Part shown: positions 43,182 to 51,223 of the stretch, in pieces
How the letters are laid out: every line of letters begins with the position of its first letter
Numbering within the stretch: position 1 is the first letter of the stretch
Source: Comamonadaceae bacterium
GTDB lineage: Bacteria > Pseudomonadota > Gammaproteobacteria > Burkholderiales > Burkholderiaceae_C
NCBI GenBank assembly: GCA_947455145.1
Contig: CANGME010000002.1
Coordinates: forward strand, 248,001-312,000
Direction: 5' to 3'
DNA: 64,000 bases
The notes under the pieces: generated by a model
The model's input: only the letters and a program-made list of their open reading frames with translations
Database searches by the model: none
Told to the model about the DNA's origin: nothing
Program-made: the position numbers and the translations under genes

Positions 43182-43970
43182 ATGAAAACACGCATCGGCG
43201 ACATCGACATTCACTACACCATCGAGGGCAGCGGGCCCTGGATCACGCTGTCCCACTCGCTGGGCTGCGACATCTCCTCGTGGGACGAGCAAGCTGCACT
43301 GCTGGCGCCCAACTACACCGTGCTGCGCTTTGACACGCGCGGCCACGGCCAGACCAGCGCGCCGCCCGGCCCCTACACCCTGGAGCAATTGGCCGACGAT
43401 GTGCACGGCCTGTTCCAGCATCTGGGCATCACGCGCACGCACTGGCTGGGCATCTCCATGGGCGGCATGATCGGCCAGACCTATGCCCTCAAATACCCCG
43501 GCGTGTTCAGCAGCATGGTGTTGCTTGACACCACCAGCCGCCGCCCGCCCAACGCGCAAGCCATGTGGGGCGAGCGCATCGCCATGGCACAAGCTGGGGG
43601 CATGGCCGGGCTGATCGACAGCACACTGGCGCGCTGGTTCACTACGCCTTTTCGTGCGGCGCATCCTGAGATCATGGCGCGCATCGAAGCGGGTCTGTTG
43701 GCCACGCCGGTGGCGGGCTTTTGCGGCTGCTGTGAAGCCATTGCCAAAGTCGATGTGTTTGACCGCCTGCCCGAGATCGACTGCCCCGCCCTGGTGATGG
43801 TGGGCGACCAAGACCACGGCACCCCGCCTGAGATGGCGCGCCTGATTCACCAAAACCTGCGCGGCTCGCAGTTCATCGTCATCCCCGATGCGGCGCACAT
43901 TTCCAACATCGAGCAGCCCGAATTCTTCAACCGTGAGTTGTTGAAATTTTTGGCCCAGCAACCCGCCTGA
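43182..43970 (+). CDS. Alpha/beta hydrolase, 3-oxoadipate enol-lactonase-like
   Basis: A 263-residue alpha/beta hydrolase. The oxyanion region is LSHSLGCDISSWDEQ; the nucleophile Ser92 is in LGISMGGMIGQ; the acid is likely in VMVGDQDHGTPPE and the His in PDAAHISNIEQP. This is the PcaD/CatD pattern, which hydrolyses the beta-ketoadipate enol-lactone. No other beta-ketoadipate genes are near, so another lactone or ester may be the substrate. The frame is open upstream to 43095, but ATG 43182 starts the usual N-terminus. Confidence 0.87.
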   Translation: MKTRIGDIDIHYTIEGSGPWITLSHSLGCDISSWDEQAALLAPNYTVLRFDTRGHGQTSAPPGPYTLEQLADDVHGLFQHLGITRTHWLGISMGGMIGQTYALKYPGVFSSMVLLDTTSRRPPNAQAMWGERIAMAQAGGMAGLIDSTLARWFTTPFRAAHPEIMARIEAGLLATPVAGFCGCCEAIAKVDVFDRLPEIDCPALVMVGDQDHGTPPEMARLIHQNLRGSQFIVIPDAAHISNIEQPEFFNRELLKFLAQQPA

Positions 43971-43990
43971 GTCCACCCCGGAGAACGCGC

Positions 43991-44881
43991 ATGACCTTCG
44001 CTAAAAACTCTGCCCCGAGCCTGAAAGAACGCCTGCAACAACCCGGCCTCTTGGTCGCCCCCGGCGTCTATGACATGGTGTCGCTGCGCCTGGCCGACAG
44101 TTTTGGTTTTGGCGCGCTCTACATGACGGGCTACGGCACCGTGGCCTCGCACCTGGGCCTGCCGGACGCGGGCATCGCCACCTACAGCGACATGGTGGGC
44201 CGTGTCACCGCCATGGCGGGCATGGCGCGCACGCCGTTGATTGCGGATGCGGATACCGGCTACGGCGGGCTGCTGAATCTTCGCCACACCGTGCGTGGTT
44301 ATGAGGCGGCAGGTGCGGCTGCGCTGCAAATTGAAGACCAAGAGTTTCCTAAGAAATGCGGCCACACACCGGGCCGCCGCGTCATCTCCCTGGACGACAT
44401 GGTGCAAAAAATTCGTGTGGCGGTGGAGTCCCGCACGTCCCCTGACTTTTTAATCATCGCCCGCACCGATGCCCGCACGTCCTTGGGCCTGGACGAAGCC
44501 CTGCGCCGAGGCGAAGCCTATGCCCGTGCCGGGGCCGACATCCTCTTTGTCGAGTCCCCAGAGTCCGAGGACGAAATGCGCGCCATCGGCAAATTGGGCC
44601 GCGAGTTGGGCCTGCCCATGGTGGCCAATATGGTGGAGCGTGGCCGCACGCCGGTACTGAGCCAGGCCGAGCTCGAAGCATTAGGCTACAAGATCGCCAT
44701 CTTCCCCGTCACCGCCTTGTTAGCGTCCGTACAAGCCATGGCCAACGTGTACCAGCAGTTCAAGCAAACCGGCTCATCTGCCGGTGGCACGCAGCCGCTC
44801 TACGACTTTGGCGAACTCACCAAGCTGATGGGTTTTGAAGACGTGTGGGAATTTGATAAACGCTACGCCACGGGCGAGTAA
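43991..44881 (+). CDS. Isocitrate lyase/PEP mutase family protein
   Basis: A 296-residue TIM-barrel lyase. The metal-binding pair is in IADADTGYGG (D86, D88), QIEDQEFPKKCGH holds the catalytic KKCGH loop with Cys123, and later IARTDAR and FVESPESEDEM follow. Relatives include methylisocitrate lyase, 2,3-dimethylmalate lyase and oxaloacetate decarboxylase. Which one applies is unclear. It is in a tight plus-strand operon with Bug 7, the hydrolase and Bug 8. Confidence 0.9.
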   Translation: MTFAKNSAPSLKERLQQPGLLVAPGVYDMVSLRLADSFGFGALYMTGYGTVASHLGLPDAGIATYSDMVGRVTAMAGMARTPLIADADTGYGGLLNLRHTVRGYEAAGAAALQIEDQEFPKKCGHTPGRRVISLDDMVQKIRVAVESRTSPDFLIIARTDARTSLGLDEALRRGEAYARAGADILFVESPESEDEMRAIGKLGRELGLPMVANMVERGRTPVLSQAELEALGYKIAIFPVTALLASVQAMANVYQQFKQTGSSAGGTQPLYDFGELTKLMGFEDVWEFDKRYATGE

Positions 44882-44899
44882 CACTTGAAGGAGAACTTG

Positions 44900-45883
44900 A
44901 TGAATCAATTGCGTCGCCTCATTACCACCGCACTGTGCCTCTGCGCCACTGCGGCCCCCGCTTTCGCCCAAAGCGCCTACCCCGCCAAACCCATACGCCT
45001 CATCGTCCCCTTCACCCCCGGCGGCGTCACCGACACCAGCGGGCGCTTGATCGCCGAGCAGTTGAGCAAACGCCTGGGCCAGCAAGTCGTGGTGGACAAC
45101 CGCCCCGGCGCGTCAGGCAACATCGGCACCGCGCTGGTGGCCACCGCCGAGCCCGACGGTTACACCCTGGTGTTGGGCTTTGACGGTACGCTGGTCATCA
45201 ACCCCCATGTGTTTGAGAAAACTCCTTTCAACACCACGCGTGACCTGGCTCCCATCGGCAAGATTGGCGATGCAATTTTGATTTTGGTCGCGCATCCGGC
45301 TGTGGCGGCGACCAGCTTGAAAGACGTGATCGCCCTGTCCAAAACGCAAACGGGTGGCCTGTCCTACGGCACCTCCGGCACAGGGGGCACGCCGCACATT
45401 GCCGGTGAGCTGCTCAAGCAGCGCACCGGGGCCAACCTCACCCACATCCCCTACAAAGGCGGCGGCCAAGCCATGACGGACGTGTTGGGCGGCAACATTC
45501 CGCTGGTGTACACGGCGGTAGCGGGCGCGCAAAGCCACGTCAAATCCGGCAAGCTGCGTGCCATTGCCGTGTCCAGCGCGCAGCGCTCCAAATCACTGCC
45601 CGACGTGCCCACCTTCATCGAGAGCGGCGTGCCGGGTTTGGCTGATTTTGAGATCAACTCCTGGGTCGGCCTGCTGGCCCCGGCCAAAACCCCTGCCGCC
45701 ATCATCGAGCGCCTGAACACCGAACTCAATGCCGTGCTGAACGACCCCGAGGTGCGTGAGCGCTTGAACGTCATGGGCATCAGTGCCGCACCCGGCACGG
45801 CGCAGAAATTTGGCGACGAGATTGCGCGGGATTTGGCCCGCTATGGCGCGGTGGTGAAGAGCGCGAACATTCGCGCGGAATAG
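44900..45883 (+). CDS. Bug-family substrate-binding protein 8
   Basis: A 327-residue receptor with signal MNQLRRLITTALCLCATAAP ending AFAQ, then AYPAKPIRLIVPFTPGGVTD, ATAEPDGYTLVLG, HIPYKGGGQAMTDVLGGNI and PTFIESGVPGL. ATG 44900 has an AAGGAG site. The segment after FEKTPFNTTRDLAPI is family-typical. It ends the catabolic operon; the next small gene begins 9 bp later. Confidence 0.93.
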   Translation: MNQLRRLITTALCLCATAAPAFAQSAYPAKPIRLIVPFTPGGVTDTSGRLIAEQLSKRLGQQVVVDNRPGASGNIGTALVATAEPDGYTLVLGFDGTLVINPHVFEKTPFNTTRDLAPIGKIGDAILILVAHPAVAATSLKDVIALSKTQTGGLSYGTSGTGGTPHIAGELLKQRTGANLTHIPYKGGGQAMTDVLGGNIPLVYTAVAGAQSHVKSGKLRAIAVSSAQRSKSLPDVPTFIESGVPGLADFEINSWVGLLAPAKTPAAIIERLNTELNAVLNDPEVRERLNVMGISAAPGTAQKFGDEIARDLARYGAVVKSANIRAE

Positions 45884-45892
45884 GAATTACTT

Positions 45893-46378
45893 TTGACCCT
45901 CGATACCCTTGACACCCTCGAACCCCTCCAGCAAGCCCGCTTGTGGAGCGACGAGCAATGGACGGCTCGCGTCATCAAAAACGAAGACGATGACGGCTGG
46001 GCCGTGGCCATGTACCTCGCAGGCCAATCGGAGCCCGCCTTGGTGGGCCCGTGGACGATGGGACGCGACAAAAAGAACCCCAAGCCACTGGACACGGCGG
46101 CCTTCCACACCCTGGTCAAAACGGCTAAAGAATTCATCCGCCGCTCAGAGCAACAACGACATGCCGAGCTCAATAAAAACCTGACTGTCACGGTGGGTGG
46201 CAAGCGCATCCGAGTCGAACTCGCCATCGTGCCAGACGACGAAGGCGCCACCGCCACACTGCGTGCGCAGACCGAGCTGGGCGAAGAGCTCGCCCAGGTT
46301 CGCGTTGCGCCTACGTTCAAGTTGACGCTTGGCAGCGCGCAGGCCTGGATTGAGTCGGGGTATGCGCGGCCCCGGTGA
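45893..46378 (+). CDS. Conserved hypothetical protein
   Basis: A 161-residue protein without signal or membrane segment, from TTG 45893 with AGGAAT overlapping the upstream stop. The N-terminus has a threefold TLDTLDTLEPL pattern. The rest is a mix of acidic and basic stretches, including AKEFIRRSEQQRHAELNKN and a beta-rich region LTVTVGGKRIRVELAIV. I do not recognise a domain. Its spacing suggests co-transcription with Bug 8, but it may be unrelated to transport. Confidence 0.6.
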   Translation: MTLDTLDTLEPLQQARLWSDEQWTARVIKNEDDDGWAVAMYLAGQSEPALVGPWTMGRDKKNPKPLDTAAFHTLVKTAKEFIRRSEQQRHAELNKNLTVTVGGKRIRVELAIVPDDEGATATLRAQTELGEELAQVRVAPTFKLTLGSAQAWIESGYARPR

Positions 46379-46401
46379 CGGGCTTCAGCGGATTAGCGAG
46401 A

Positions 46402-47340
46402 TCATTGCGCCTTATTCGACGCACAAAACGCGACTTGTTTCGGCATCGAAAACGCTGTCAGAAAGTCTATGAATGCCCTCGTTCGTGTCGGCATAAATTT
46501 ACGTGCAGGCAAGGCGATGTAAATAGTAGAACTCCCCAAAGTCCAATCAGGCAATACATGAACCAGTGAGCCCCGCCCCAAGTGCATGTCGAGTTGCAAT
46601 CGTGAAAAAAATGCGATGCCAGCACCTGCCAGAGTGGCACTGAGGAGAACCTCAAAACTGGTTGTTTGCATTGTGGGTGTCAATTCCACATCGATCGCCT
46701 CAGCACTGTTGAGCGACTGGAAGTGCACTTTTTTCCTGAATTGCTCGGAATTTTGCGGCCACTGAAATTTAAGATGCGCATGCTGACGTAGTTGCTCGGG
46801 TGATTTGGGCATACCTGCCAATTTCAGGTACGCAGGCGAAGCGCATGCAATCCACTCGGTCGTGGTCAGAGGCCGCGCCACCAAGTTCCCATTGAAGTTC
46901 TCATCGAGCAAGAGCAGGGCGACGTCATAGTCGCCAACCCGCTTGATCGGGAAGGCATCGATCGTCAAGTCCAGCAACACCTTGGGGTAGTGAGCATGCC
47001 ATTGGGCCACAATGGGAGACAGAAAAATCGAGGCCAGTACGGGTGTGGCCAGAACATGAAGAACGCCCTGAAGTTGATGGGTTTGTTCACTCGCGACTGC
47101 TTCCGCTTCCTCAATTTCGCTCAGGATATGGCGTACCCTTTGCAAGTAGGTCTCGCCAGCATCGGTTAAGGACAGCTTGCGGGTGTTGCGTTGCATCAGC
47201 CGGACACCCAGGTGGGTTTCGAGTGAAGCCACCATGCGTGTCACCTTGGCGGGCGACGTTGTTAGTGCGCGACTAGCCGCCGCAAAGCTGCCTTGCTCTA
47301 ACACCGTCTGAAATACTTTCATGGCGTAAAGACGATCCAT
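46402..47340 (-). CDS. LysR-family transcriptional regulator
   Basis: A 312-residue regulator. The N-terminal winged helix is MDRLYAMKVFQTVLEQGSFA with AASRALTTSPAKVTRMVASL as the recognition part; the C-terminal effector domain is FLSPIVAQWHAHYPKVLLDL and so on. The CrgA-like subgroup fits best. It is the only regulator at the edge of the catabolic region and is divergent from the DUF4148 gene, with a palindromic site in between. Its targets cannot be told from sequence. Confidence 0.9.
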   Translation of the reverse strand: MDRLYAMKVFQTVLEQGSFAAASRALTTSPAKVTRMVASLETHLGVRLMQRNTRKLSLTDAGETYLQRVRHILSEIEEAEAVASEQTHQLQGVLHVLATPVLASIFLSPIVAQWHAHYPKVLLDLTIDAFPIKRVGDYDVALLLLDENFNGNLVARPLTTTEWIACASPAYLKLAGMPKSPEQLRQHAHLKFQWPQNSEQFRKKVHFQSLNSAEAIDVELTPTMQTTSFEVLLSATLAGAGIAFFSRLQLDMHLGRGSLVHVLPDWTLGSSTIYIALPARKFMPTRTRAFIDFLTAFSMPKQVAFCASNKAQ

Positions 47341-47400
47341 AGTCTTGCAACTTTAGGAACTATTTCATTTTTTGCAATGAGTTCATGTCATTAATGTGCT

Positions 47401-47432
47401 TTTAACTCGATAGCTATCGACCTAGAGTTAAA
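47401..47432. promoter_or_regulatory. Nested palindromes between lysR and DUF4148 gene
   Basis: A perfect 14-bp palindrome TCGATAGCTATCGA (47407-47420) lies inside an imperfectly centred outer repeat, TTTAACTC (47401-47408) and GAGTTAAA (47425-47432). It sits about 60 bp upstream of the lysR start and about 80 bp upstream of the DUF4148 start, a usual place for a LysR-type operator. Confidence 0.55.
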
Positions 47433-47510
47433 CCCATTGAATGTCGGGGTTCAAAACCTTCGGCGTTCAGGGGTTGGGATTTATGTTTTAGGTCTTAAAA
47501 GGAGATCGTC

Positions 47511-47939
47511 ATGAAAAGCAAATTGTTAGTCGGAGCCTTGGTCGTCGCCAGCGGCTTGGTTAGCCTTAGTAGCGTGGCAGACGAGATGAGTGGCAAGACA
47601 CGTGCGCAAGTTCGAGCTGAATTGGCTGCGGCCCAAAAAGATGGCAGCTACCCAATGTATGTTGGGGAAGAGCCGGTTGGAGTGAAAAACACCACCGAAA
47701 AGACGCGTCAGCAGGTGAAGGATGAATGGATCAAAGCTCAAAAAGATGGAACTTCCCCTAGTTACCACGGTGAAGAGCCGAGTGACGATGCCAAGTTCAA
47801 TGCAGCCCTCATTAGAGGGGGTGAAATTAACCTTCCCCCAACGGCTGCGGGAATAAGGACACGCCAAAGTGTCAAGGATGAGTTGTTGCGGTCTTATCGT
47901 GATGGAAGTTATCCGAAACAGCCCGACACGGGTCAGTAA
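47511..47939 (+). CDS. DUF4148 periplasmic protein with three short repeats
   Basis: A 142-residue secreted protein: signal peptide MKSKLLVGALVVASGLVSLS cut near SVADE. It then has three copies of a TR-x-QV-x-x-EL/W...DGSYP unit: TRAQVRAELAAAQKDGSYP, TRQQVKDEWIKAQKDGTSP and TRQSVKDELLRSYRDGSYP. DUF4148 proteins are common in Burkholderiales, and their role is unknown. It has an AAGGAG site and is probably controlled with or by the divergent LysR. Confidence 0.87.
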   Translation: MKSKLLVGALVVASGLVSLSSVADEMSGKTRAQVRAELAAAQKDGSYPMYVGEEPVGVKNTTEKTRQQVKDEWIKAQKDGTSPSYHGEEPSDDAKFNAALIRGGEINLPPTAAGIRTRQSVKDELLRSYRDGSYPKQPDTGQ

Positions 47940-48030
47940 GCCAGTAGATGCAAGGAGGGTGGAGCCGAATTTGCGCATCTTGGGAGCGGCGTCAACGAGC
48001 GCTTGAACCGTTCCTGAGATGAATTGCGTT

Positions 48031-48660
48031 TCATGATGGCGAACCTTCGGGGCTCTTCTCCATTGACGCCACAAACAAGTCACTCCCCAACCATGCTGCC
48101 AACCAAGCCTGCACCCCAGTCAGCGGGGCCGAGTCGAACCACGCCCTATCAACCCCAGCAAACTGGCGAACAAAAGGGAACAGGGCAACGTCGGCCAGCG
48201 AGGGTCTGGGGCCGAACAGATAAGGCGTTTGCAACAGGCGCTCGTTCAGTGGTGCGATGAAGGCGGTAATGGCTGCGGCGCGGTGGGCGCTTGGGGTCAG
48301 ATTGGGATGCCGAGTGGCATATTTGTAGCGGTCTAGAAGGGGCTTGAAGACCTCGTCGTTCTGAGTGATCCAGTGCGTGGTTTCGTCTGCGGGGCCAGTG
48401 CGCAACCAACCTTGCGGGTCGCTTCGCGCCAGCGCCCATTGCATGATGGCCAGGCTTTGGTCGATCACTTCACCGCTGGGCAGATGCAGCACGGGCACGG
48501 TGGCTTTGGCGGACAGGGTCACGAAGTCGGCGGGTTTGTCGCCCAGCTTTACCTCTCGCACTGTGACTTCAACGCCCGCATAGCGCAGGGCCATGCGGGC
48601 GCGAATGGCGTAGGGACAGCGGCGGAATGAGTAGAGCACGGGCAGCGCGGGGGCGGTCAT
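48031..48660 (-). CDS. Glutathione S-transferase family protein
   Basis: A 209-residue protein. The thioredoxin-fold part begins VLYSFRRCPYAIRARMALRY, with a glutaredoxin-like CPY active site at Cys15. SAKATVPVLHLPSGEVIDQSLAIMQ gives the cis-Pro and glutathione site. The C-terminal helices include SLADVALFPFVRQF. The Cys active site suggests glutathionylation/deglutathionylation rather than conjugation (family-based inference). Confidence 0.9.
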   Translation of the reverse strand: MTAPALPVLYSFRRCPYAIRARMALRYAGVEVTVREVKLGDKPADFVTLSAKATVPVLHLPSGEVIDQSLAIMQWALARSDPQGWLRTGPADETTHWITQNDEVFKPLLDRYKYATRHPNLTPSAHRAAAITAFIAPLNERLLQTPYLFGPRPSLADVALFPFVRQFAGVDRAWFDSAPLTGVQAWLAAWLGSDLFVASMEKSPEGSPS

Positions 48661-48701
48661 TTGGCCATGATAGCCAGCACACAGCGGCTACCATCCCCTC
48701 C

Positions 48702-49109
48702 ATGAAAAAATCTAGCCTCTCCGCCCGCGCGCCCTGCCCTTGCGACAGCGATCAGCCCTATGCCGACTGCTGCGGCCCATGGCACTCATGCTTAACGCTG
48801 GGCGCGCACGCCCCCACACCCGAGGCTTTGATGCGCTCGCGCTACAGCGCTTATGTGCTGGGCTTGATCGACTACCTACTGGCCACCTGGCACGCGTCCA
48901 CGTCGCCGGGCGATCTCGAGTTATCGCCGGTGAAATGGTTGGGGCTGGAGGTGCGCCACGCGCAGAGCACGGGGGACGCGGGCGTGGTGGAGTTTGTGGC
49001 GCGCTGCCGCACATCTGCCGGGGCCGAACGCCTGCATGAGACCAGCCGCTTTGTGCGCACGGACGGGCGTTGGTACTACATCGACGGGCAAATGGATGCG
49101 CCTGATTAA
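48702..49109 (+). CDS. ychJ: YchJ-family SEC-C motif protein
   Basis: A 135-residue UPF0225 protein. Near the N-terminus it has CPCDSDQPYADCCGP, the zinc-binding SEC-C-like motif. MRSRYSAYVLGLIDYLLATWH and the C-terminal NTF2-like beta region RFVRTDGRWYYIDGQ follow. The function in E. coli is unknown. The frame is open upstream to 48627, but ATG 48702 gives the family's normal start. Confidence 0.88.
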   Translation: MKKSSLSARAPCPCDSDQPYADCCGPWHSCLTLGAHAPTPEALMRSRYSAYVLGLIDYLLATWHASTSPGDLELSPVKWLGLEVRHAQSTGDAGVVEFVARCRTSAGAERLHETSRFVRTDGRWYYIDGQMDAPD

Positions 49110-49223
49110 TGCAGGGGCTTGCGCGGGGCGTGGAGAAAGCGCAAACGGACAAGCAGAAAAAAATCGGCAAAATGAAACTATGATGTTGTTCCAGTTGGTT
49201 ACAAACTGCACACTGAGGTACTT

Positions 49224-50357
49224 ATGAAATTCATCAAAACCCTGACTTCTTTGGCCTTGATCCTTACCAGTGCCGGTGCATTCGCACAGTCACCGGGTGT
49301 GTCTGACAAGGAAATTTTGGTCGGCCAGTTTGCCGCCTTTAGCGGCCCAGCGGCCCAGCTTGGCGAGCGCCTGAAAGTCGGGATTGAAGCCTATTTCAAA
49401 GCCACTAACGCTGCTGGTGGCGTGAACGGCCGAACGCTCAAGCTCGTGACGCGCGACGATGGCTATGAGCCTGAAAAAGCGGTCACTGCGGTCAAAGCGC
49501 TGGTGTATGAGGACAAGGTATTTGCCTTGGTAGGTGCGGTGGGCACGCCCACAGGGTTGGCTGCGCTGCCCACCATCACGAATGAAAAAGTGCCAATGGT
49601 GGGTATGTTTACCGGTGCCCAAGGCTTGCGCGAGCCCTTTAATCGGCAAATTTTCCATGTGCGTGCTAGCTACTTTGACGAGACTGAGCGCATCGTGCAG
49701 CACTTAACGACAACGGGTGCCAAAAAGATCGCGGTGTTTTATCAGAATGATGCTTATGGCAAAGCGGGGTTAGAAGGCGTGAACCGGGCCTTGGCCAAGC
49801 GCGACCTGAAACCTGTGGTCACGGAGGCGTTTGAGCGCAATACTGTGGAGGTGGGCGCGGCACTGACGACCATTTTGCCAACCCAGCCAGACGCTGTGAT
49901 TCAGATCGGGGCCTACAAATCGTGCGCAGCGTTCATCAAGGAGTCTCGGAAAAAAGGCTACGGTGGTCAATTCTTTAACGTGAGTTTTGTGGGCTCCAAG
50001 GCGCTGGCTAATGAGCTTGGCCCAGTGGGGCCGGGGGTGGTGATTTCTCAAGTAGTGCCCTTCCCCTTTGGGCAAGCGCTCCCAATCGTGCGCGAGTACC
50101 AGCAGCGCATGACCGAGGCCGGTCAAACAGAGTTCGATTTCTCAAGCATGGAAGGCTTTCTCATGGCCAAGGTGTTCGTGGAAGGGGTCAAACGCGCGGG
50201 CAACAAACTTACCCGTGATAGCTTGATTACCGGTCTTGAGTCCATGAATGCCGTGAACATGGGTGGCTTCAACATCAACTACAGCGCCAAGAACCACGAA
50301 GGCTCCAAGTACACCGACCTCAGCATCATTGGGCGCGATAGCAAGTTCGTCCATTAA
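49224..50357 (+). CDS. Branched-chain amino-acid-type ABC transporter substrate-binding protein
   Basis: A 377-residue periplasmic protein of the Peripla_BP_6 family. The signal MKFIKTLTSLALILTSAGAF ends AFAQ, then ILVGQFAAFSGPAAQLGERL, NAAGGVNGRTLKLVTRDDGY and IAVFYQNDAYGKAGLEGV. It is not a Bug protein. No permease or ATPase genes are adjacent, so it is an orphan receptor or works with a distant LIV system. Confidence 0.92.
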   Translation: MKFIKTLTSLALILTSAGAFAQSPGVSDKEILVGQFAAFSGPAAQLGERLKVGIEAYFKATNAAGGVNGRTLKLVTRDDGYEPEKAVTAVKALVYEDKVFALVGAVGTPTGLAALPTITNEKVPMVGMFTGAQGLREPFNRQIFHVRASYFDETERIVQHLTTTGAKKIAVFYQNDAYGKAGLEGVNRALAKRDLKPVVTEAFERNTVEVGAALTTILPTQPDAVIQIGAYKSCAAFIKESRKKGYGGQFFNVSFVGSKALANELGPVGPGVVISQVVPFPFGQALPIVREYQQRMTEAGQTEFDFSSMEGFLMAKVFVEGVKRAGNKLTRDSLITGLESMNAVNMGGFNINYSAKNHEGSKYTDLSIIGRDSKFVH

Positions 50358-50371
50358 GCCGCTCCGGGCCG

Positions 50372-51199
50372 TCACTTGGGTGAATTGCGTCCGAGGCTGG
50401 CCTGGACCACGAGCCGGGCAAGCGCCGTCAGGCCCCACAGCAGCAAGAGCGGAATGACCAGGGTCTGTAGCAGAAAAATCACGATCAGTTTGATGATGTG
50501 CTCGGTGGCCTGCTCTGCGGCTTGCTTCAGGCGCTCAAAACGGGCTTTGATGTCACCGTTTTTTGAGACCCAGCCCTTCATGGCGTCAAGCCAACCGGGC
50601 TGATTGGCTGCCTCAGGTTCGGGTGGATTCAGCTTGGCCACCGTACCGGTGGCGTTATCGATGATTTGCTGACTGGTCGCATAGTCTGCCGCCAAAAATT
50701 TCTGCCAAAGCAGGTCGCTGCCCAGCGTTACCACGGGAATGGCAAAGCGCAGCATCACGGCCACCACCAGTGTGCCGGACAGCCAGGAGGGAGCAGGTTG
50801 ATGGCGCAGGGTGAACACGGCCCAGCCGAGCGCTGCCAGACTCAGCGCCAGAGAAATCAGCCAGTAGCTGCCGATGCCGATCAGGATTTTTTGTACGCCA
50901 AACGCCACGCTGGCCATGAGCATCAGGTTGGAAAATTGCTCCACCAAGTCATTCACCGGGTCCAGCAGTTGGCCGGGTGCCAGCGTAACGCCGATGCCCA
51001 GGGGTTGCAGAGAGACCTCGGTGCCCTGCGCGACCGAGATGACCCCGTTCAGGGCGCGAGCGGTCGCAAAGCTGACCAGCGCCCGCTTCAGGCCCGCATC
51101 CACCTGCGCTTGCGCTGGCGCATCCAGCGGGGCCAGCCACGCGCCCAGCACCAAGGCTGACAAGGACAGCAGTGCAATGACGCGGGCAGTGAGTGACAT
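50372..51199 (-). CDS. Conserved inner-membrane protein of unknown function
   Basis: A 275-residue protein with an N-terminal hydrophobic segment (about 5-25), central membrane segments (about 90-135 and 140-165) and a C-terminal one (about 238-262). A periplasmic-type stretch follows the first segment and a helical charged region (DIKARFERLKQAAEQATEHI) precedes the last. No domain recognised. An AGGAGG site lies in the 24-bp gap after topB, so it is the second gene of the topB operon. Confidence 0.75.
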   Translation of the reverse strand: MSLTARVIALLSLSALVLGAWLAPLDAPAQAQVDAGLKRALVSFATARALNGVISVAQGTEVSLQPLGIGVTLAPGQLLDPVNDLVEQFSNLMLMASVAFGVQKILIGIGSYWLISLALSLAALGWAVFTLRHQPAPSWLSGTLVVAVMLRFAIPVVTLGSDLLWQKFLAADYATSQQIIDNATGTVAKLNPPEPEAANQPGWLDAMKGWVSKNGDIKARFERLKQAAEQATEHIIKLIVIFLLQTLVIPLLLLWGLTALARLVVQASLGRNSPK

Positions 51200-51223
51200 G
51201 ACGAGCCCCTCCTGAGGTGGATC

